Shown here one piece after another: positions 43,680 to 52,551 of a stretch of DNA of 64,000 nt. Made by a program: the position numbers and the translations under genes. The notes under the pieces are model-generated. The model worked only from the letters and a program-made list of their open reading frames with translations. It did not search any database and was not told the DNA's origin. The stretch is from JACKBJ01 sp964549495 (GTDB lineage: Bacteria; Chloroflexota; Anaerolineae; Epilineales; Epilineaceae). Where the stretch lies: the NCBI GenBank assembly GCA_964549495.1, contig CAZJWJ010000003.1, positions 1 to 64,000 on the forward strand, written 5' to 3'. Each line of letters opens with the position of its first letter. The first letter of the stretch is position 1.

Positions 43680-44648
43680 TCAAGGCCGATCGCAAAGCTC
43701 GCGGTAGTTGCAGCCGGCGCAGATGGCCAGGCCTTGCTCGTCGGCCTCCACCATCGGGAAGCTCCGGGGATCGCCGGTCGAGAGATCGGCGTCGAAATGC
43801 AGCGCTCGCATGCTGTCGATGGAGGTCTGGACCCGGCCGGCCATGGCTTCGATCTGCGCCATGTCGAAGCGGTGCAGCTCCAGCTCGCGGTCGCGAAGGT
43901 AGGCCAAGACGCAGGTGACGTCCTCGGGCACGACGCCCCATTCGTTCATGGCGTAGAGCACGTAGACCTGCAGCTGGTGGCTGTCCAGGGCCCGCTTGCG
44001 CCCGGTCTTCCAGTCGAAGATCCACAGGCCGGGCATGCCGGTCTCCGGGTCGACGGCCTCCATGGCGAAGTCGGGCACGGCATAGACCGGCACGCCGTCC
44101 ACCGGGAAGGTGCCCATCTGCTCGACGGCCATGTAGTCCTGCGGGTCCGCCTCGCGCACCGGCTCTAGCTGGGGCATCTCAAAAAACGCGTCGATGCAGG
44201 TCTCGACCGTCTCGACGAAGCGCTTGCCATAGCTCGCGGCCTGGCCCGAGTCCTCGTCGGCGTCCGCCTCGCGGTAGTAATGCTCGGCCAGGCGGGTGCT
44301 GCCCTTGGAGGGCGGCCAGAAGCGACCGTCGGCCAGGGCGTCGCGCGAGTCGCGCCAGGCCCCACGCAGATGCTCGACCGCCATCGATTTGACCATTTGC
44401 GGCACCGGCATCTGCCCGCGCGCCTTGGCCTCGAACCAGCCGCCGATGCTGTCGTGCACGATGCTTCCGGCGAGCATGGGCATCCGGGTCATCTTCTTGA
44501 GCCGATAGGCATGCCTGCGCGCCGCCTCGGCCGAATGATCCCAGCCCAGCCAGGACAGATAGTAGTCGTGGTAGTAATGCCGCCGGCAGCGCCGGAAGGT
44601 CCCGGCGCGCGAGACCGACCAGGAGAGCTGGTGCTGAATGCGGGCCAC
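43680..44648 (-). CDS. PD-(D/E)XK nuclease with four-cysteine Fe-S signature (RecB/Cas4-like)
   Basis: 322 residues. RecB-family motifs are in order: AGSIVHDSIG (motif with His), VPDFAME, IFDWKTGRK (core D-x-K, D in place of E), and HQLQVYVLYAM (motif IV Gln/Tyr). One Cys at the N-terminus (FRRCRRHYY) and three near the C-terminus (ICAGCNYRELCD) match the 4Fe-4S clamp of AddB, Dna2 and Cas4. GTG start follows GAGGAG. No CRISPR or RecBCD genes lie nearby, so it is an orphan DNA-processing exonuclease. It is divergent from the DUF1761 gene. Confidence 0.82.
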   Translation of the reverse strand: MARIQHQLSWSVSRAGTFRRCRRHYYHDYYLSWLGWDHSAEAARRHAYRLKKMTRMPMLAGSIVHDSIGGWFEAKARGQMPVPQMVKSMAVEHLRGAWRDSRDALADGRFWPPSKGSTRLAEHYYREADADEDSGQAASYGKRFVETVETCIDAFFEMPQLEPVREADPQDYMAVEQMGTFPVDGVPVYAVPDFAMEAVDPETGMPGLWIFDWKTGRKRALDSHQLQVYVLYAMNEWGVVPEDVTCVLAYLRDRELELHRFDMAQIEAMAGRVQTSIDSMRALHFDADLSTGDPRSFPMVEADEQGLAICAGCNYRELCDRP

Positions 44649-44927
44649 GGTGGACTCCTCGGGACTGTGCGTTGCTATGGCGCGGGTTGGCCGCATCCTA
44701 GCAGAGCACTGCCGGCCTCGCCACCGACGTGCGGCCGTCCGGCCGGTTGCGCAATGGCTCGGCCGGGTCGTGGGAGCCATCCGCGAGGATCGACGAAACT
44801 TCTTTCGAAAGCAAGGTGTTCTAGAGTCGGGGGGTCGCGAAACCCGATGACCGACCGAACCCCGACAAGGATGCTCGCCCTTTCCCTCGAGCATCTCTTT
44901 CAACACCCCGCAAGGAGGAGTTTCGCA

Positions 44928-45344
44928 ATGCCCGGCATCGAAAGCATCAGCTGGCTCTGGGTGATCGTGTCCGCCGTGGTCTACTTCGTCATCGGCGCGC
45001 TGTGGTACGGCCCGATCCTGGGCAAGCCATGGGCGACCGGCATGGGCTTCGGCTGGCCGCCGGACTCCGACGAGATGAGCGCCGGACCGCCGGACTACGC
45101 CATCACCTTCATCGCCGAGCTCGGCCTGTGCATCGCGCTGGCGGCCCTGATCGGCGCCGGCGGTGCCGCGGGCGTCGGCGGCGCGATCCAGGTGGCGATC
45201 TGGCTCTGGTTGGGCCTCGTGGCTACCAGCCATGCGGTCAACGCGGTCTTCGATACCCGGCCGTGGACGGTTTATGCGGTCAACGTCGGCTACCACCTGG
45301 TCGGCATGATCGTGGCGGCCATCATCCTCGGCGCGATGGGCTGA
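44928..45344 (+). CDS. DUF1761-family membrane protein
   Basis: 138 residues with four transmembrane helices; begins MPGIESISWLWVIVSAVVYF, then GALWYGPILGKPWATGMGF, the region characteristic of DUF1761. AAGGAGGAG precedes the ATG. The upstream 279-base spacer shared with the nuclease gene contains the palindrome CTTTCGAAAG (44802-44811) and no support for another gene. Function unknown in the family. Confidence 0.75.
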   Translation: MPGIESISWLWVIVSAVVYFVIGALWYGPILGKPWATGMGFGWPPDSDEMSAGPPDYAITFIAELGLCIALAALIGAGGAAGVGGAIQVAIWLWLGLVATSHAVNAVFDTRPWTVYAVNVGYHLVGMIVAAIILGAMG

Positions 45345-45405
45345 TCCCGCTTCGTATTCGGCCGCCGGGCGAGCGGGACGCGCTCACCCGGCGGCCCTCG
45401 ACCTC

Positions 45406-45948
45406 ATGACCTCGCTCCAACGCGGCATCCCCACCGGCCTGACGCTCTTTCGCTTGGCCTTGGCGCCCGTCTTCGTCCTGGCGCCTGAGGGCTGGCGGGT
45501 CGGACTGGTCGCGCTCGCCCTGCTCAGCGAGTTCCTGGACGGCCTCCTGGCCCGGCGCTGGGAGGTGGTCTCGAAGCTGGGTACCCTGCTCGACCCGATC
45601 GCCGACAAGGTCTTCGTGGCCACGGTGATCGCGGTCTTCGTCGCCGAAGGTCGACTGGCTTGGCCTTACGCCTGCCTGGTCCTATCCCGCGACATCGTCG
45701 CGGTCCTCGGCGTGGTCGCGCTGCGTGTCGTCCGGGATCGAGGCGACGAGATGCGGCCGCTGCAGCCAAGCCTTCTGGGCAAGCTGACCACGGCGCTGCA
45801 GATCCTCTTGCTGCTCATGCTGCTCTTGCTCGAGCCCGGCTTCCCGCTGCGGGCGGCGACCTTCCTAACCTCGCTGGTCAGCCTGGCGGCTGCTTGGGAC
45901 TACCTCTTTCGCGATCGCGCGCGGATCCGAGCAGGCCAATCCGGCTGA
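45406..45948 (+). CDS. CDP-alcohol phosphatidyltransferase (PgsA-like)
   Basis: 180 residues, about five transmembrane helices, with the metal-binding CDP-OH-P signature DGLLARRWEVVSKLGTLLDP followed by IADK (pattern DGxxAR-x8-GxxxDxxxD). The family transfers a phosphatidyl group from CDP-diacylglycerol to glycerol-3-phosphate or another alcohol. The length and motif fit PgsA; inositol-type acceptors cannot be excluded. It follows the DUF1761 gene by 61 bases. A GAGCG-CGGAA-CGCTC hairpin (45947-45961) overlaps its stop at the convergent junction. Confidence 0.82.
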   Translation: MTSLQRGIPTGLTLFRLALAPVFVLAPEGWRVGLVALALLSEFLDGLLARRWEVVSKLGTLLDPIADKVFVATVIAVFVAEGRLAWPYACLVLSRDIVAVLGVVALRVVRDRGDEMRPLQPSLLGKLTTALQILLLLMLLLLEPGFPLRAATFLTSLVSLAAAWDYLFRDRARIRAGQSG

Positions 45949-45963
45949 GCGCGGAACGCTCGG

Positions 45964-48672
45964 TCAAGCCTGGCCTCCGCCGCGGGTGACCCAGGCCTCC
46001 TCGGCCTGCAGCGCCTTGTGCTCGGCTGGTTGGACCTTGCGGTAGACGCGTTCCGGCAGAAGGCGCTGGCCATCCACGGTCAGCAGGCGATCGACCGAAA
46101 TGCCGAAATGCGCCGCGTTGGCCTCCAGGTAGGGACGGATCAGCCGCCAGTCCGCCTCGCCGAGCGGCGCGAAGACGCCGCCGTTGAGCTGGGCCTCGGT
46201 GACCCGGGCCCGCGGATCGCGCAGGTAGACCGCCCCGCCCGAAGCCAGGCTGAAGAGGTTGCCGCCGGGATAGGGCGTGTCCAGCGCGACCGGCTCGCCG
46301 CCCGCGTCGAAGCGCAGGCCATTGAGGATGACGAACCCACCGCCGTCCAGCGGGTCGCCGGCCATGAAGGACTCGGCCAGGTAGTCCAGGCAGGTGCCGT
46401 TGATGACCACCCGCGGTCGCCCGACGGCATTGATCAGCGGCCGGCCGGCCGCGTCCCCCTGCACGTAGACCTCGCCCCCCTTGGCGCCGTAGAGGAAGGT
46501 CTGTCCGACGTCACCGTGTTCTACCAGGCGGCCCGACTTGAGGATCTGCCCCAGCTGGTCTTGGCCGCTTCCATGGACATGGATCTCGGCGCCGTCGATG
46601 CCCGAGGCCAGGTAGTCGCCCGAGGATCCGTAGACATCCAGGCGCGTGCCATGACTGGCCGGCCCGAGCCCGCAGCCGATGAAGCGGTGCCCGCGGCAAT
46701 CGTGGATCAGGAAGCGCCGCCAGCCGGCGGCATGGGCGGCCTTGATCACCGGCGCCAGGTCTTCCGGCCCGTAGGCCGAAGCGCGCAGGACCAGGCTTTG
46801 GTCCACGTCTCCCGGCGCGGCGGGCGGGCTGGATGCCAGCGTCTGGAATTCTTTGCATGGCGCGGCCTCCACGCCTCGGGCCCAGCCCTCCAGCGCGCGA
46901 TCCAAGGCCGAGAGCAGGCGGCTGCGGCGAAGCCGGCCGGTCGGATAGCGCCGGTCCATCAAGCGCGTCAGCCGATCGAGCACCGCGCGCCGCCGGTCGC
47001 CACCCTCGCCAGCGAGGGCAACTTGACCCGCCAGCCAGCGCTCGAGATCCGCCTCGCTTCCGTTCGCCAGGCACCTGGCTGCCGCCTGCCAATCTTCCTC
47101 GACCTCGGGTCGATCACGTTCGAGCGTGACGGTCGCGCCGAGGAGCGCGGTGGCGGACGCGATCCTGGGTGGCTTCTGGTGGCCATTCGTCCGGGACGAG
47201 AAGACCGCCATGGTGGGCAGCGAGACATCGGCTGGACGCGGGGCGATCGGCTCCGGCGACCCATCGGTCTCCCCGACTCCCGTCCCGACCCGCCGGCCGA
47301 ACTTGTCGCGGCAGGTCAATCGCATGCGTCCGCCATCATCGGGCGCCACGTCGAAGCGGAAGGCGCCGCCGTCGGTATGGCTGCCGCCGCGGGCCTTCCA
47401 GTAGCGATCGGCGCGGGACCAGAAGCGCGGGTCTTCGGCCGACAGGCTGCCCAGGACGGCATCGATCCCTTGCTGCTCCGAGGCGCAGAGCCCGATGGAC
47501 TCCGCCCCTTCTTGCAGGGCGAAGACCTGGGGCCGGAGCATGGAGGTGTCGGTGATACCCAGAAGGCGGTGCAGGGGCGGGTCCCCGGGCCGACCGGCCG
47601 ACTGGGCCAGGATGAAGAACCATGGCCCGTCCGGCGAGCCGTGCAGGTGCGCCCGCTGGATGCGCTGGTAGATCGGCTGGCGGTCGACCGGCAGGAGCGC
47701 GAAGTCGCGCTCGGTGGTCGGCGCCAGGGATTCGATCAGGTACTCGATGGGATAGCCGTAGACGCGCTGGTGCAGGTCGTAGACCAGCGCCGCGACCTCG
47801 GTGTCGGTTTGGAAGAGCGGGTGGATGCCCTGCTGGGCCAGGTAGGCCGAGACCGCCGCGTAGTTGGCGAAATCGCCGTTGTGCACCAGGGCCTCGTGCA
47901 TGCCCAGAAAGGGATGCGCGCCGCCCGGATGCCAGACCCGCCCCTTGGTCGGATAGCGGTGATGGCCGATCCAGACATGCGCCGACAGATCGCCCAGCCG
48001 GTAGTAGCGCAGGACGTCCTCGGCATGGGCCACCGCTTTGAGGATCAAGAGATCGCGGCCATGGGACAGCACGAAGGCCTGGTAGGCGCCATCGCCATAG
48101 TAGCGACGGTTGAGGGCATAGGTCTGCTGGTAGACGTACTCGTCGGTCAGCGCCTCCGGCTCGTCATCGGCCGGCAGGCGCGCTTCGGCAGCGAAGGCGG
48201 CCAGGCGATCGGCCCGCGGGCGGACGAAGTAGCAGACCACCCGAGGCGGCTCGACCTCCAGACCGGGCAGCGCGCGGTAGTCCTCGATCCGCGCGACCTC
48301 GTGAATCTGATCGATCTCGTAGCGCGGCCGGATGAAGTCGCGCTCGATCTCGGCGCGGCGCTCGGGCTCGAGGTAGGCGATGGCCAGGAGGTGATCTCGA
48401 CGCAAGGTGGCCCGGTCCACGCCAAAGCGCTCGGGCTCCAGCCCGACCATGGCCAGGCCGCCGCCCTTGCCGTTGCCGCGATTGCGCATCTGGACCAAGG
48501 CCCGTTCCAGATGCCGGCCGGCGATGGGCACCGTGGCCGCCAGCCCGATGACGCCGCAGCCGCCCTCGGCCGCCGCATGGCGGTCGCGCGGCTCGACGCC
48601 CTCTCGTTCGGCGAGAACTCGACGCGCGGCCTCGACCGACCGGATCCAGGCCTCGCGCTGGCTCGGGTTCAT
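45964..48672 (-). CDS. Glutamate synthase-like subunit: class II amidotransferase fused to GXGXG domain
   Basis: 902 residues. The amidotransferase begins at GGCGVIGLAA, with Cys39 needing removal of a 38-residue propeptide to become N-terminal, then IGHHRYPTKGR and VHNGDFANY. About residues 640-860 are the beta-helical GXGXG domain (GCGLGPASHGTRLDVYGSSG, then HGDVGQTFLYGAKGGEVYVQ). In ordinary GltB these flank an FMN barrel in one chain; here the barrel is in the next gene. ATG overlaps the neighbouring stop (ATGA) and has GAGGAGG. It would liberate ammonia from glutamine and pass it to the barrel subunit. Confidence 0.85.
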   Translation of the reverse strand: MNPSQREAWIRSVEAARRVLAEREGVEPRDRHAAAEGGCGVIGLAATVPIAGRHLERALVQMRNRGNGKGGGLAMVGLEPERFGVDRATLRRDHLLAIAYLEPERRAEIERDFIRPRYEIDQIHEVARIEDYRALPGLEVEPPRVVCYFVRPRADRLAAFAAEARLPADDEPEALTDEYVYQQTYALNRRYYGDGAYQAFVLSHGRDLLILKAVAHAEDVLRYYRLGDLSAHVWIGHHRYPTKGRVWHPGGAHPFLGMHEALVHNGDFANYAAVSAYLAQQGIHPLFQTDTEVAALVYDLHQRVYGYPIEYLIESLAPTTERDFALLPVDRQPIYQRIQRAHLHGSPDGPWFFILAQSAGRPGDPPLHRLLGITDTSMLRPQVFALQEGAESIGLCASEQQGIDAVLGSLSAEDPRFWSRADRYWKARGGSHTDGGAFRFDVAPDDGGRMRLTCRDKFGRRVGTGVGETDGSPEPIAPRPADVSLPTMAVFSSRTNGHQKPPRIASATALLGATVTLERDRPEVEEDWQAAARCLANGSEADLERWLAGQVALAGEGGDRRRAVLDRLTRLMDRRYPTGRLRRSRLLSALDRALEGWARGVEAAPCKEFQTLASSPPAAPGDVDQSLVLRASAYGPEDLAPVIKAAHAAGWRRFLIHDCRGHRFIGCGLGPASHGTRLDVYGSSGDYLASGIDGAEIHVHGSGQDQLGQILKSGRLVEHGDVGQTFLYGAKGGEVYVQGDAAGRPLINAVGRPRVVINGTCLDYLAESFMAGDPLDGGGFVILNGLRFDAGGEPVALDTPYPGGNLFSLASGGAVYLRDPRARVTEAQLNGGVFAPLGEADWRLIRPYLEANAAHFGISVDRLLTVDGQRLLPERVYRKVQPAEHKALQAEEAWVTRGGGQA

Positions 48673-50042
48673 GCCGGCACCTCCTCGGATCGATAGCGGA
48701 GCAGGTCGCGCCGTCCGCGCAGCTGGCCCACGCTGGACAGGCCCAGCCGGCGCAGGATGTCGCGCAGCTCGCGCTGGTAGGATCGGTAGAGGTTGGCCAC
48801 CCGGACCGCACCCCAGTCCGGATCGACCAGCTCGCTGAGCTCGGGGTCGGTGGTGGTCAGGCCGAAGGGACAGCCCCGGCCGCGCTCGCAGTTGCTGCAG
48901 CGGGTGCAGCCCATCGCGACCAGCTCGGCCGTGCCCAGGACGCAGGCATCGGCACCCAGGGCGATGGCCTTGGCCACGTCCCAAGCGCTGCGCAGGCCGC
49001 CGGACGCCACCAACAGCAAGCGATCTCGGATGCCCTCGGCTTCCAGATGTCGGTGCACCTTGGGAATGGCGTACTCGATGGGCATGGCGATGTTCTTCTT
49101 GGCGATCTCCGGCGCCGCCCCGGTGCCGCCGTAGGCGCCGTCCAGGTGGACGATGTGCGCACCGGCGTAGTAGCTGCCGACGGCCACCATGTCCACGTCG
49201 GCCGGTGTGGCCACCTTGACGCTGATCAGGGCAGCGGGGTTGACCGTGCGCACCCAGTCGATGTGCTTGCGGTGATCCTCGACCGAGTAGACGCTGTGGA
49301 AGGGGAAGGGCAAGAAGAGGCTGACCCAGGGCACGCTCTCGCGGATGCGCGAGACGGCCATGGTCGACTTGTCGCCCAAGAGGTGCCCGCCCAAGCCGGG
49401 CTTGGCGCCCTGGGCGTACTTGAACTCGACGACCGGCGCGGCCTGGATGGTCTCCTCGCGCAGACCGAACATGCCGGTCGCGATCTGCGTGATCACCCGG
49501 TCACGGTAGGCCATCAGGCTGTCGGGATAGCCGCCCTCGCCGGTGCAGGTGAGGCTGCCGACGGCCCGTGCCGCGCGAGCCCGCGAGAGCATGATCTGCT
49601 CGGAGACCGAGCCGAAGGACATGCCGCCACCGTAGAAGGGCAGCGCGATCTCGAGCGACTCGCCCTCGCCGCGGCGGTTGAGGGACACGCGGGTGTCGAC
49701 CGGCGCATCCGGCGGCAGGCGATCGGCTTCCGAGGCGAAGCGGAAATCCAGGCGATCGAAGCCGCCGCCGGAGCGCCCGACGCGGTATTCCAGTCCGTTG
49801 TCGGGAACCCGCCCGTGCTCGCCCTGGTACCAGGTGGCCAGGATCAGGTCCTCGGTCCAGCGAAAGTCGCCCAGGGCCGGTGGCGGCGCGCCGCCGGCTG
49901 GCAGGCGATGCGACCAGGCATGGAAGCCGGCGCGCAGATGCGCCGTATGCTTGAAAGCCTTGCGCTGTTCGAGGCTGGCGAGGGCCTCGCCGACCGAGCG
50001 CAGGGGAATCGACCGGCTGTCGACAGCGCGCTGGTCGCTCAC
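48669..50042 (-). CDS. Glutamate synthase FMN/Fe-S domain protein
   Basis: 457 residues forming the central synthase domain of GltB: GEGGYPDSL, EFKYAQGAKPGLGGHLLG, VAVGSYYAGAHIVHLDGAYG with GTGAAP, and the 3Fe-4S motif CTRCSNCERGRGCPFGLTT near residue 380. It reduces 2-oxoglutarate plus ammonia to glutamate on FMN with electrons through the cluster. Its start and stop overlap the adjacent genes by ATGA, so the three are made together. A similar separate-subunit layout is known in archaeal GltS, GlxBCD and N-methylglutamate synthase, so the exact product is uncertain. Confidence 0.85.
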   Translation of the reverse strand: MSDQRAVDSRSIPLRSVGEALASLEQRKAFKHTAHLRAGFHAWSHRLPAGGAPPPALGDFRWTEDLILATWYQGEHGRVPDNGLEYRVGRSGGGFDRLDFRFASEADRLPPDAPVDTRVSLNRRGEGESLEIALPFYGGGMSFGSVSEQIMLSRARAARAVGSLTCTGEGGYPDSLMAYRDRVITQIATGMFGLREETIQAAPVVEFKYAQGAKPGLGGHLLGDKSTMAVSRIRESVPWVSLFLPFPFHSVYSVEDHRKHIDWVRTVNPAALISVKVATPADVDMVAVGSYYAGAHIVHLDGAYGGTGAAPEIAKKNIAMPIEYAIPKVHRHLEAEGIRDRLLLVASGGLRSAWDVAKAIALGADACVLGTAELVAMGCTRCSNCERGRGCPFGLTTTDPELSELVDPDWGAVRVANLYRSYQRELRDILRRLGLSSVGQLRGRRDLLRYRSEEVPA

Positions 50043-51532
50043 GAGGCCGCCTCCTCGAAGCCTTCGATGCCGGCGAAGGCCTCGCGCTCCAACTCGGCCT
50101 GGAACATGGCACGGCCGATCTCACCGCGCAGCCGGCGCGCCTCGCGGAGGCCCATCGCGCCCATGATCTCCAGCAGCTGGTCGCGCCAGGCGGCCAGCAA
50201 GTTGACCAGACGCTGCGCGCCCCAGTCGACCTCGAAGTCGGGTAGATCGAACTCTGCCCGCTCGGGATCGATGGCCTGGCCTCGCGGCCGGGCCTGCAAG
50301 GCCACCAATGGCGCGGTCTGGACGGCCACGGCATCCAGGCCACAGAGGATGGCCTTGGGAACGTGCTCGGCCGCCGCCATGCCGCCCGAGCCGATCAGGC
50401 CGACGGCATCACGCCGGCCGTCGCGCACCAGATGGGACTGGATGGACCGGATGCCGTCCATCACGAAGCGCCCCATCGCATCGCGTCCGTGGTAGTCGGC
50501 CCAGAGGTGGATGACCTCGGCGCCGGCGTCGATCCGCCGGCTCAGCTCCGCTTCGATGCCGGGTCCGACGGAAATCCGCCAGGCCACGACCACCTCCGGC
50601 CACCGGCGCCGCAGATCGATCTCCAGGGATCCCAACGTCTCCGCATCTCCCCTGGCGTCGATCTCGACCATCCTCGGCTCGAAGCGCAGGCCATCGAGGC
50701 CGGCTCGATCCTCCGCTCGGATCAAGGGGACCAAATGCGGGCCGCCAAGGTCCTGCTCGATCAGGTGGCGCAGCGGCAGGATGGCCAGGCTGCCCGCGCG
50801 CTCGGCCGCCCGCGACCAGACTGCCAGCAGCCGCGGCTGGTCCATGCGCGACGGCGGCGGATCGAGCAGGATGGGCAGCGGCAGCTCGATGGCCCGGGGC
50901 GCGGAGCCCAGCGGCCGGCCCACGTCGTCGAAGCTCAGATGGCGCTCGCGCCGGCCGAGCTCGATGGCGGTGGAGATGAACTCGCGGCCGTGGATGCCGT
51001 CGCGGGTGGGCCGGACGATCTCGCTCATGTCGGTCCACATGCCGTCCCAGCCTGGACCGCCCATGCGACCGCGGTATCCTTGACCCTTGACCGGCACGCT
51101 GCCGGTCGCCGCCTCGTGGAGGATGGCGTCGACCATGGCCGGCCCGATGAAGTCGTCGCCCAGGGTCCGTCGCTCCGGGTTCGGCCGCACGGTCACCATC
51201 TCCGGATGCTGGGTGCTGCAGCGCAGGCAACCGACACAGAGATGCGGCCGCGGCGCGAAGCCGCCGACCGGTCCGGAGAAGACCCCGTAGACGCAGGGGC
51301 GGCTGGTGACCAGGGCGAGATGATCCGGCTGCCCGCGCAGGTCGATCAGCTCCCGGACGAGCAGCTTGGCCAGGCCCAAGCGCTCGACCTCGACCAGGAA
51401 GCGGCTTGGCAGGGCGTCCAGGTCGGGCGCGGGTTCGACGGGCAGTCGATAACGATAGGCGTCCTCGGCGGGAGGGATCCAAGTGGGATCCAGTGGCAGG
51501 GTTTCGGCTTGCGCGAGGGGCTGCGGTCTCAT
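50039..51532 (-). CDS. Second glutamate synthase-like FMN barrel protein with N-terminal cysteine motif
   Basis: 497 residues resembling the same barrel as its neighbour but diverged. N-terminal CVGCLRCSTQHPEMV gives ferredoxin-like cysteines, YRGRMGGPGWDGMWTDMSE follows, and a barrel end of IHLWADYHGRDA and GLIGSGGMAAAEHVPKAI. It lacks the CxxCxxC...CP cluster of the catalytic barrel. It may be a regulatory or electron-feeding paralogue. The ATG at 51532 has GAGCGAAGG just upstream; longer TTG starts run into the promoter. First gene of the operon, divergent from Lrp. Confidence 0.72.
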   Translation of the reverse strand: MRPQPLAQAETLPLDPTWIPPAEDAYRYRLPVEPAPDLDALPSRFLVEVERLGLAKLLVRELIDLRGQPDHLALVTSRPCVYGVFSGPVGGFAPRPHLCVGCLRCSTQHPEMVTVRPNPERRTLGDDFIGPAMVDAILHEAATGSVPVKGQGYRGRMGGPGWDGMWTDMSEIVRPTRDGIHGREFISTAIELGRRERHLSFDDVGRPLGSAPRAIELPLPILLDPPPSRMDQPRLLAVWSRAAERAGSLAILPLRHLIEQDLGGPHLVPLIRAEDRAGLDGLRFEPRMVEIDARGDAETLGSLEIDLRRRWPEVVVAWRISVGPGIEAELSRRIDAGAEVIHLWADYHGRDAMGRFVMDGIRSIQSHLVRDGRRDAVGLIGSGGMAAAEHVPKAILCGLDAVAVQTAPLVALQARPRGQAIDPERAEFDLPDFEVDWGAQRLVNLLAAWRDQLLEIMGAMGLREARRLRGEIGRAMFQAELEREAFAGIEGFEEAAS

Positions 51533-51563
51533 CCTTCGCTCCGGGATTTCGTGGCGAAAACGA

Positions 51564-51629
51564 TTGGCCTGACTGGTCAAACAGCGTTACACCGAGCAGT
51601 ATTCTAAGTCATTCGCGCGCATTGATCAA
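51564..51629. promoter_or_regulatory. Paired TTGxCC/TTGATCAA palindromes in the divergent Lrp / glutamate synthase spacer
   Basis: TTGGCC-TGACT-GGTCAA (51564-51580) and TTGATCAA (51622-51629) are centred about 54 bases apart, near five helical turns, in an A/T-richer spacer. Lrp/AsnC octamers bind spaced sites like this, and the regulator gene is on the right. Assignment is inference. Confidence 0.4.
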
Positions 51630-51675
51630 ACATTCTGTGGCATTTGCCCAGAACCCGACATCGGAGGTGAACGCG

Positions 51676-52152
51676 ATGAGCGATGAGGCAAGCGCCCGTC
51701 GAAGCTGGAGCATGGACGAAACCGACCGCGACCTGCTGCGCGCGCTCAATCGCAACGCGCGGGCCAGCCAACGCGAGCTGGCCCGGGAGCTCGGGATCGC
51801 CCTGGGCACGGTCTCCAGCCGGATGTCCAAGATGGAGGAGGCCGGCCTCCTGCGCGGCTACCTGCCGGATGTGGATGCCGAGATGGCCGGCTTCGAACTG
51901 GTGGTCATCATCGGCATGCGCATCGCCAAGGGCCAGCTGATGGAGGTCCAGGCCGAGGTCGCCCGCCGGCCCGAGGTCTTCGGGGTCTACGACGTCACCG
52001 GGGACTGGGACTCGATCATCCTGGCCCGCTTCCGCGACCGACGCGAGATGGATCGGTTCATCAAGCACAGCCTCTCGATGCCGCATGTCGAGCGCACTTA
52101 CAGCCACGTGGTGCTCAACACCGTCAAGGAGGAGCGGCGGGTTCCGATCTGA
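51676..52152 (+). CDS. Lrp/AsnC-family transcriptional regulator
   Basis: 158 residues. N-terminal HTH: DRDLLRALNRNARASQRELA and GIALGTVSSRMSKMEEAG. The C-terminal RAM/AsnC ligand domain (ELVVIIGMRIAKGQLMEV, VTGDWDSIILARFRDR). Members sense amino acids and control their metabolism, which fits the divergent glutamate-synthase-like operon. GGAGGT precedes the ATG at seven bases. Effector unknown. Confidence 0.9.
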   Translation: MSDEASARRSWSMDETDRDLLRALNRNARASQRELARELGIALGTVSSRMSKMEEAGLLRGYLPDVDAEMAGFELVVIIGMRIAKGQLMEVQAEVARRPEVFGVYDVTGDWDSIILARFRDRREMDRFIKHSLSMPHVERTYSHVVLNTVKEERRVPI

Positions 52153-52268
52153 TCCCGTCCAGGTGCGTGCATCCATCCTCGCGCATCGATGCCGCAGGCA
52201 GGTCCAGCGAGGTCTCCGATCCCTTGCCGACCGCGAACGCCGGTGCCATACTCTGCCGGTGGCCCGCC

Positions 52269-52484
52269 ATGAGCACTCCGAGCTTCCGACACTGCCCCGA
52301 TTGCGGGGCCATGCAGCCCAACCAGGCCCGTTGCGGCCTCTGCGGCGCGCGACTGAGCGCCGGAGACGAGGACCTCTCGCTGCGCGAGATCGGCAGCCTG
52401 GCCGGCAGTCTGGTCCTCCTGCTCGGAGGATTCATCGTGGCAGCCGTCGCGCTGATCGCGCTGCTCTTGTGGTTGCTCGGTTGA
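52269..52484 (+). CDS. Small zinc-ribbon membrane protein
   Basis: 71 residues: a zinc ribbon (CPDCGAMQPNQARCGLCGAR) at the N-terminus and one C-terminal transmembrane helix (LAGSLVLLLGGFIVAAVALI). Such tail-anchored ribbons are common but unassigned. It sits between the Lrp gene and the acyl-CoA dehydrogenase. Confidence 0.6.
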   Translation: MSTPSFRHCPDCGAMQPNQARCGLCGARLSAGDEDLSLREIGSLAGSLVLLLGGFIVAAVALIALLLWLLG

Positions 52485-52551
52485 AACCGAACCGAATAGC
52501 GGTGGTCTGCGTCAGACATCAGGAACCCGAATGCGCAAGAGGGAGAGCGCC

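Noticed and set aside
44802..44811. Palindrome CTTTCGAAAG as an operator
   Set aside because: Ten-base perfect palindromes occur by chance at this scale; no repeat of it or promoter around it.
46018..48696. Very long open frame (892 codons) on the plus strand opposite the amidotransferase/GXGXG gene, and similar long antisense frames near 1659-3605 and 58928-61849
   Set aside because: They mirror GC-rich codon structure of the real genes, have no motifs or ribosome sites, and overlap well-supported enzymes completely.
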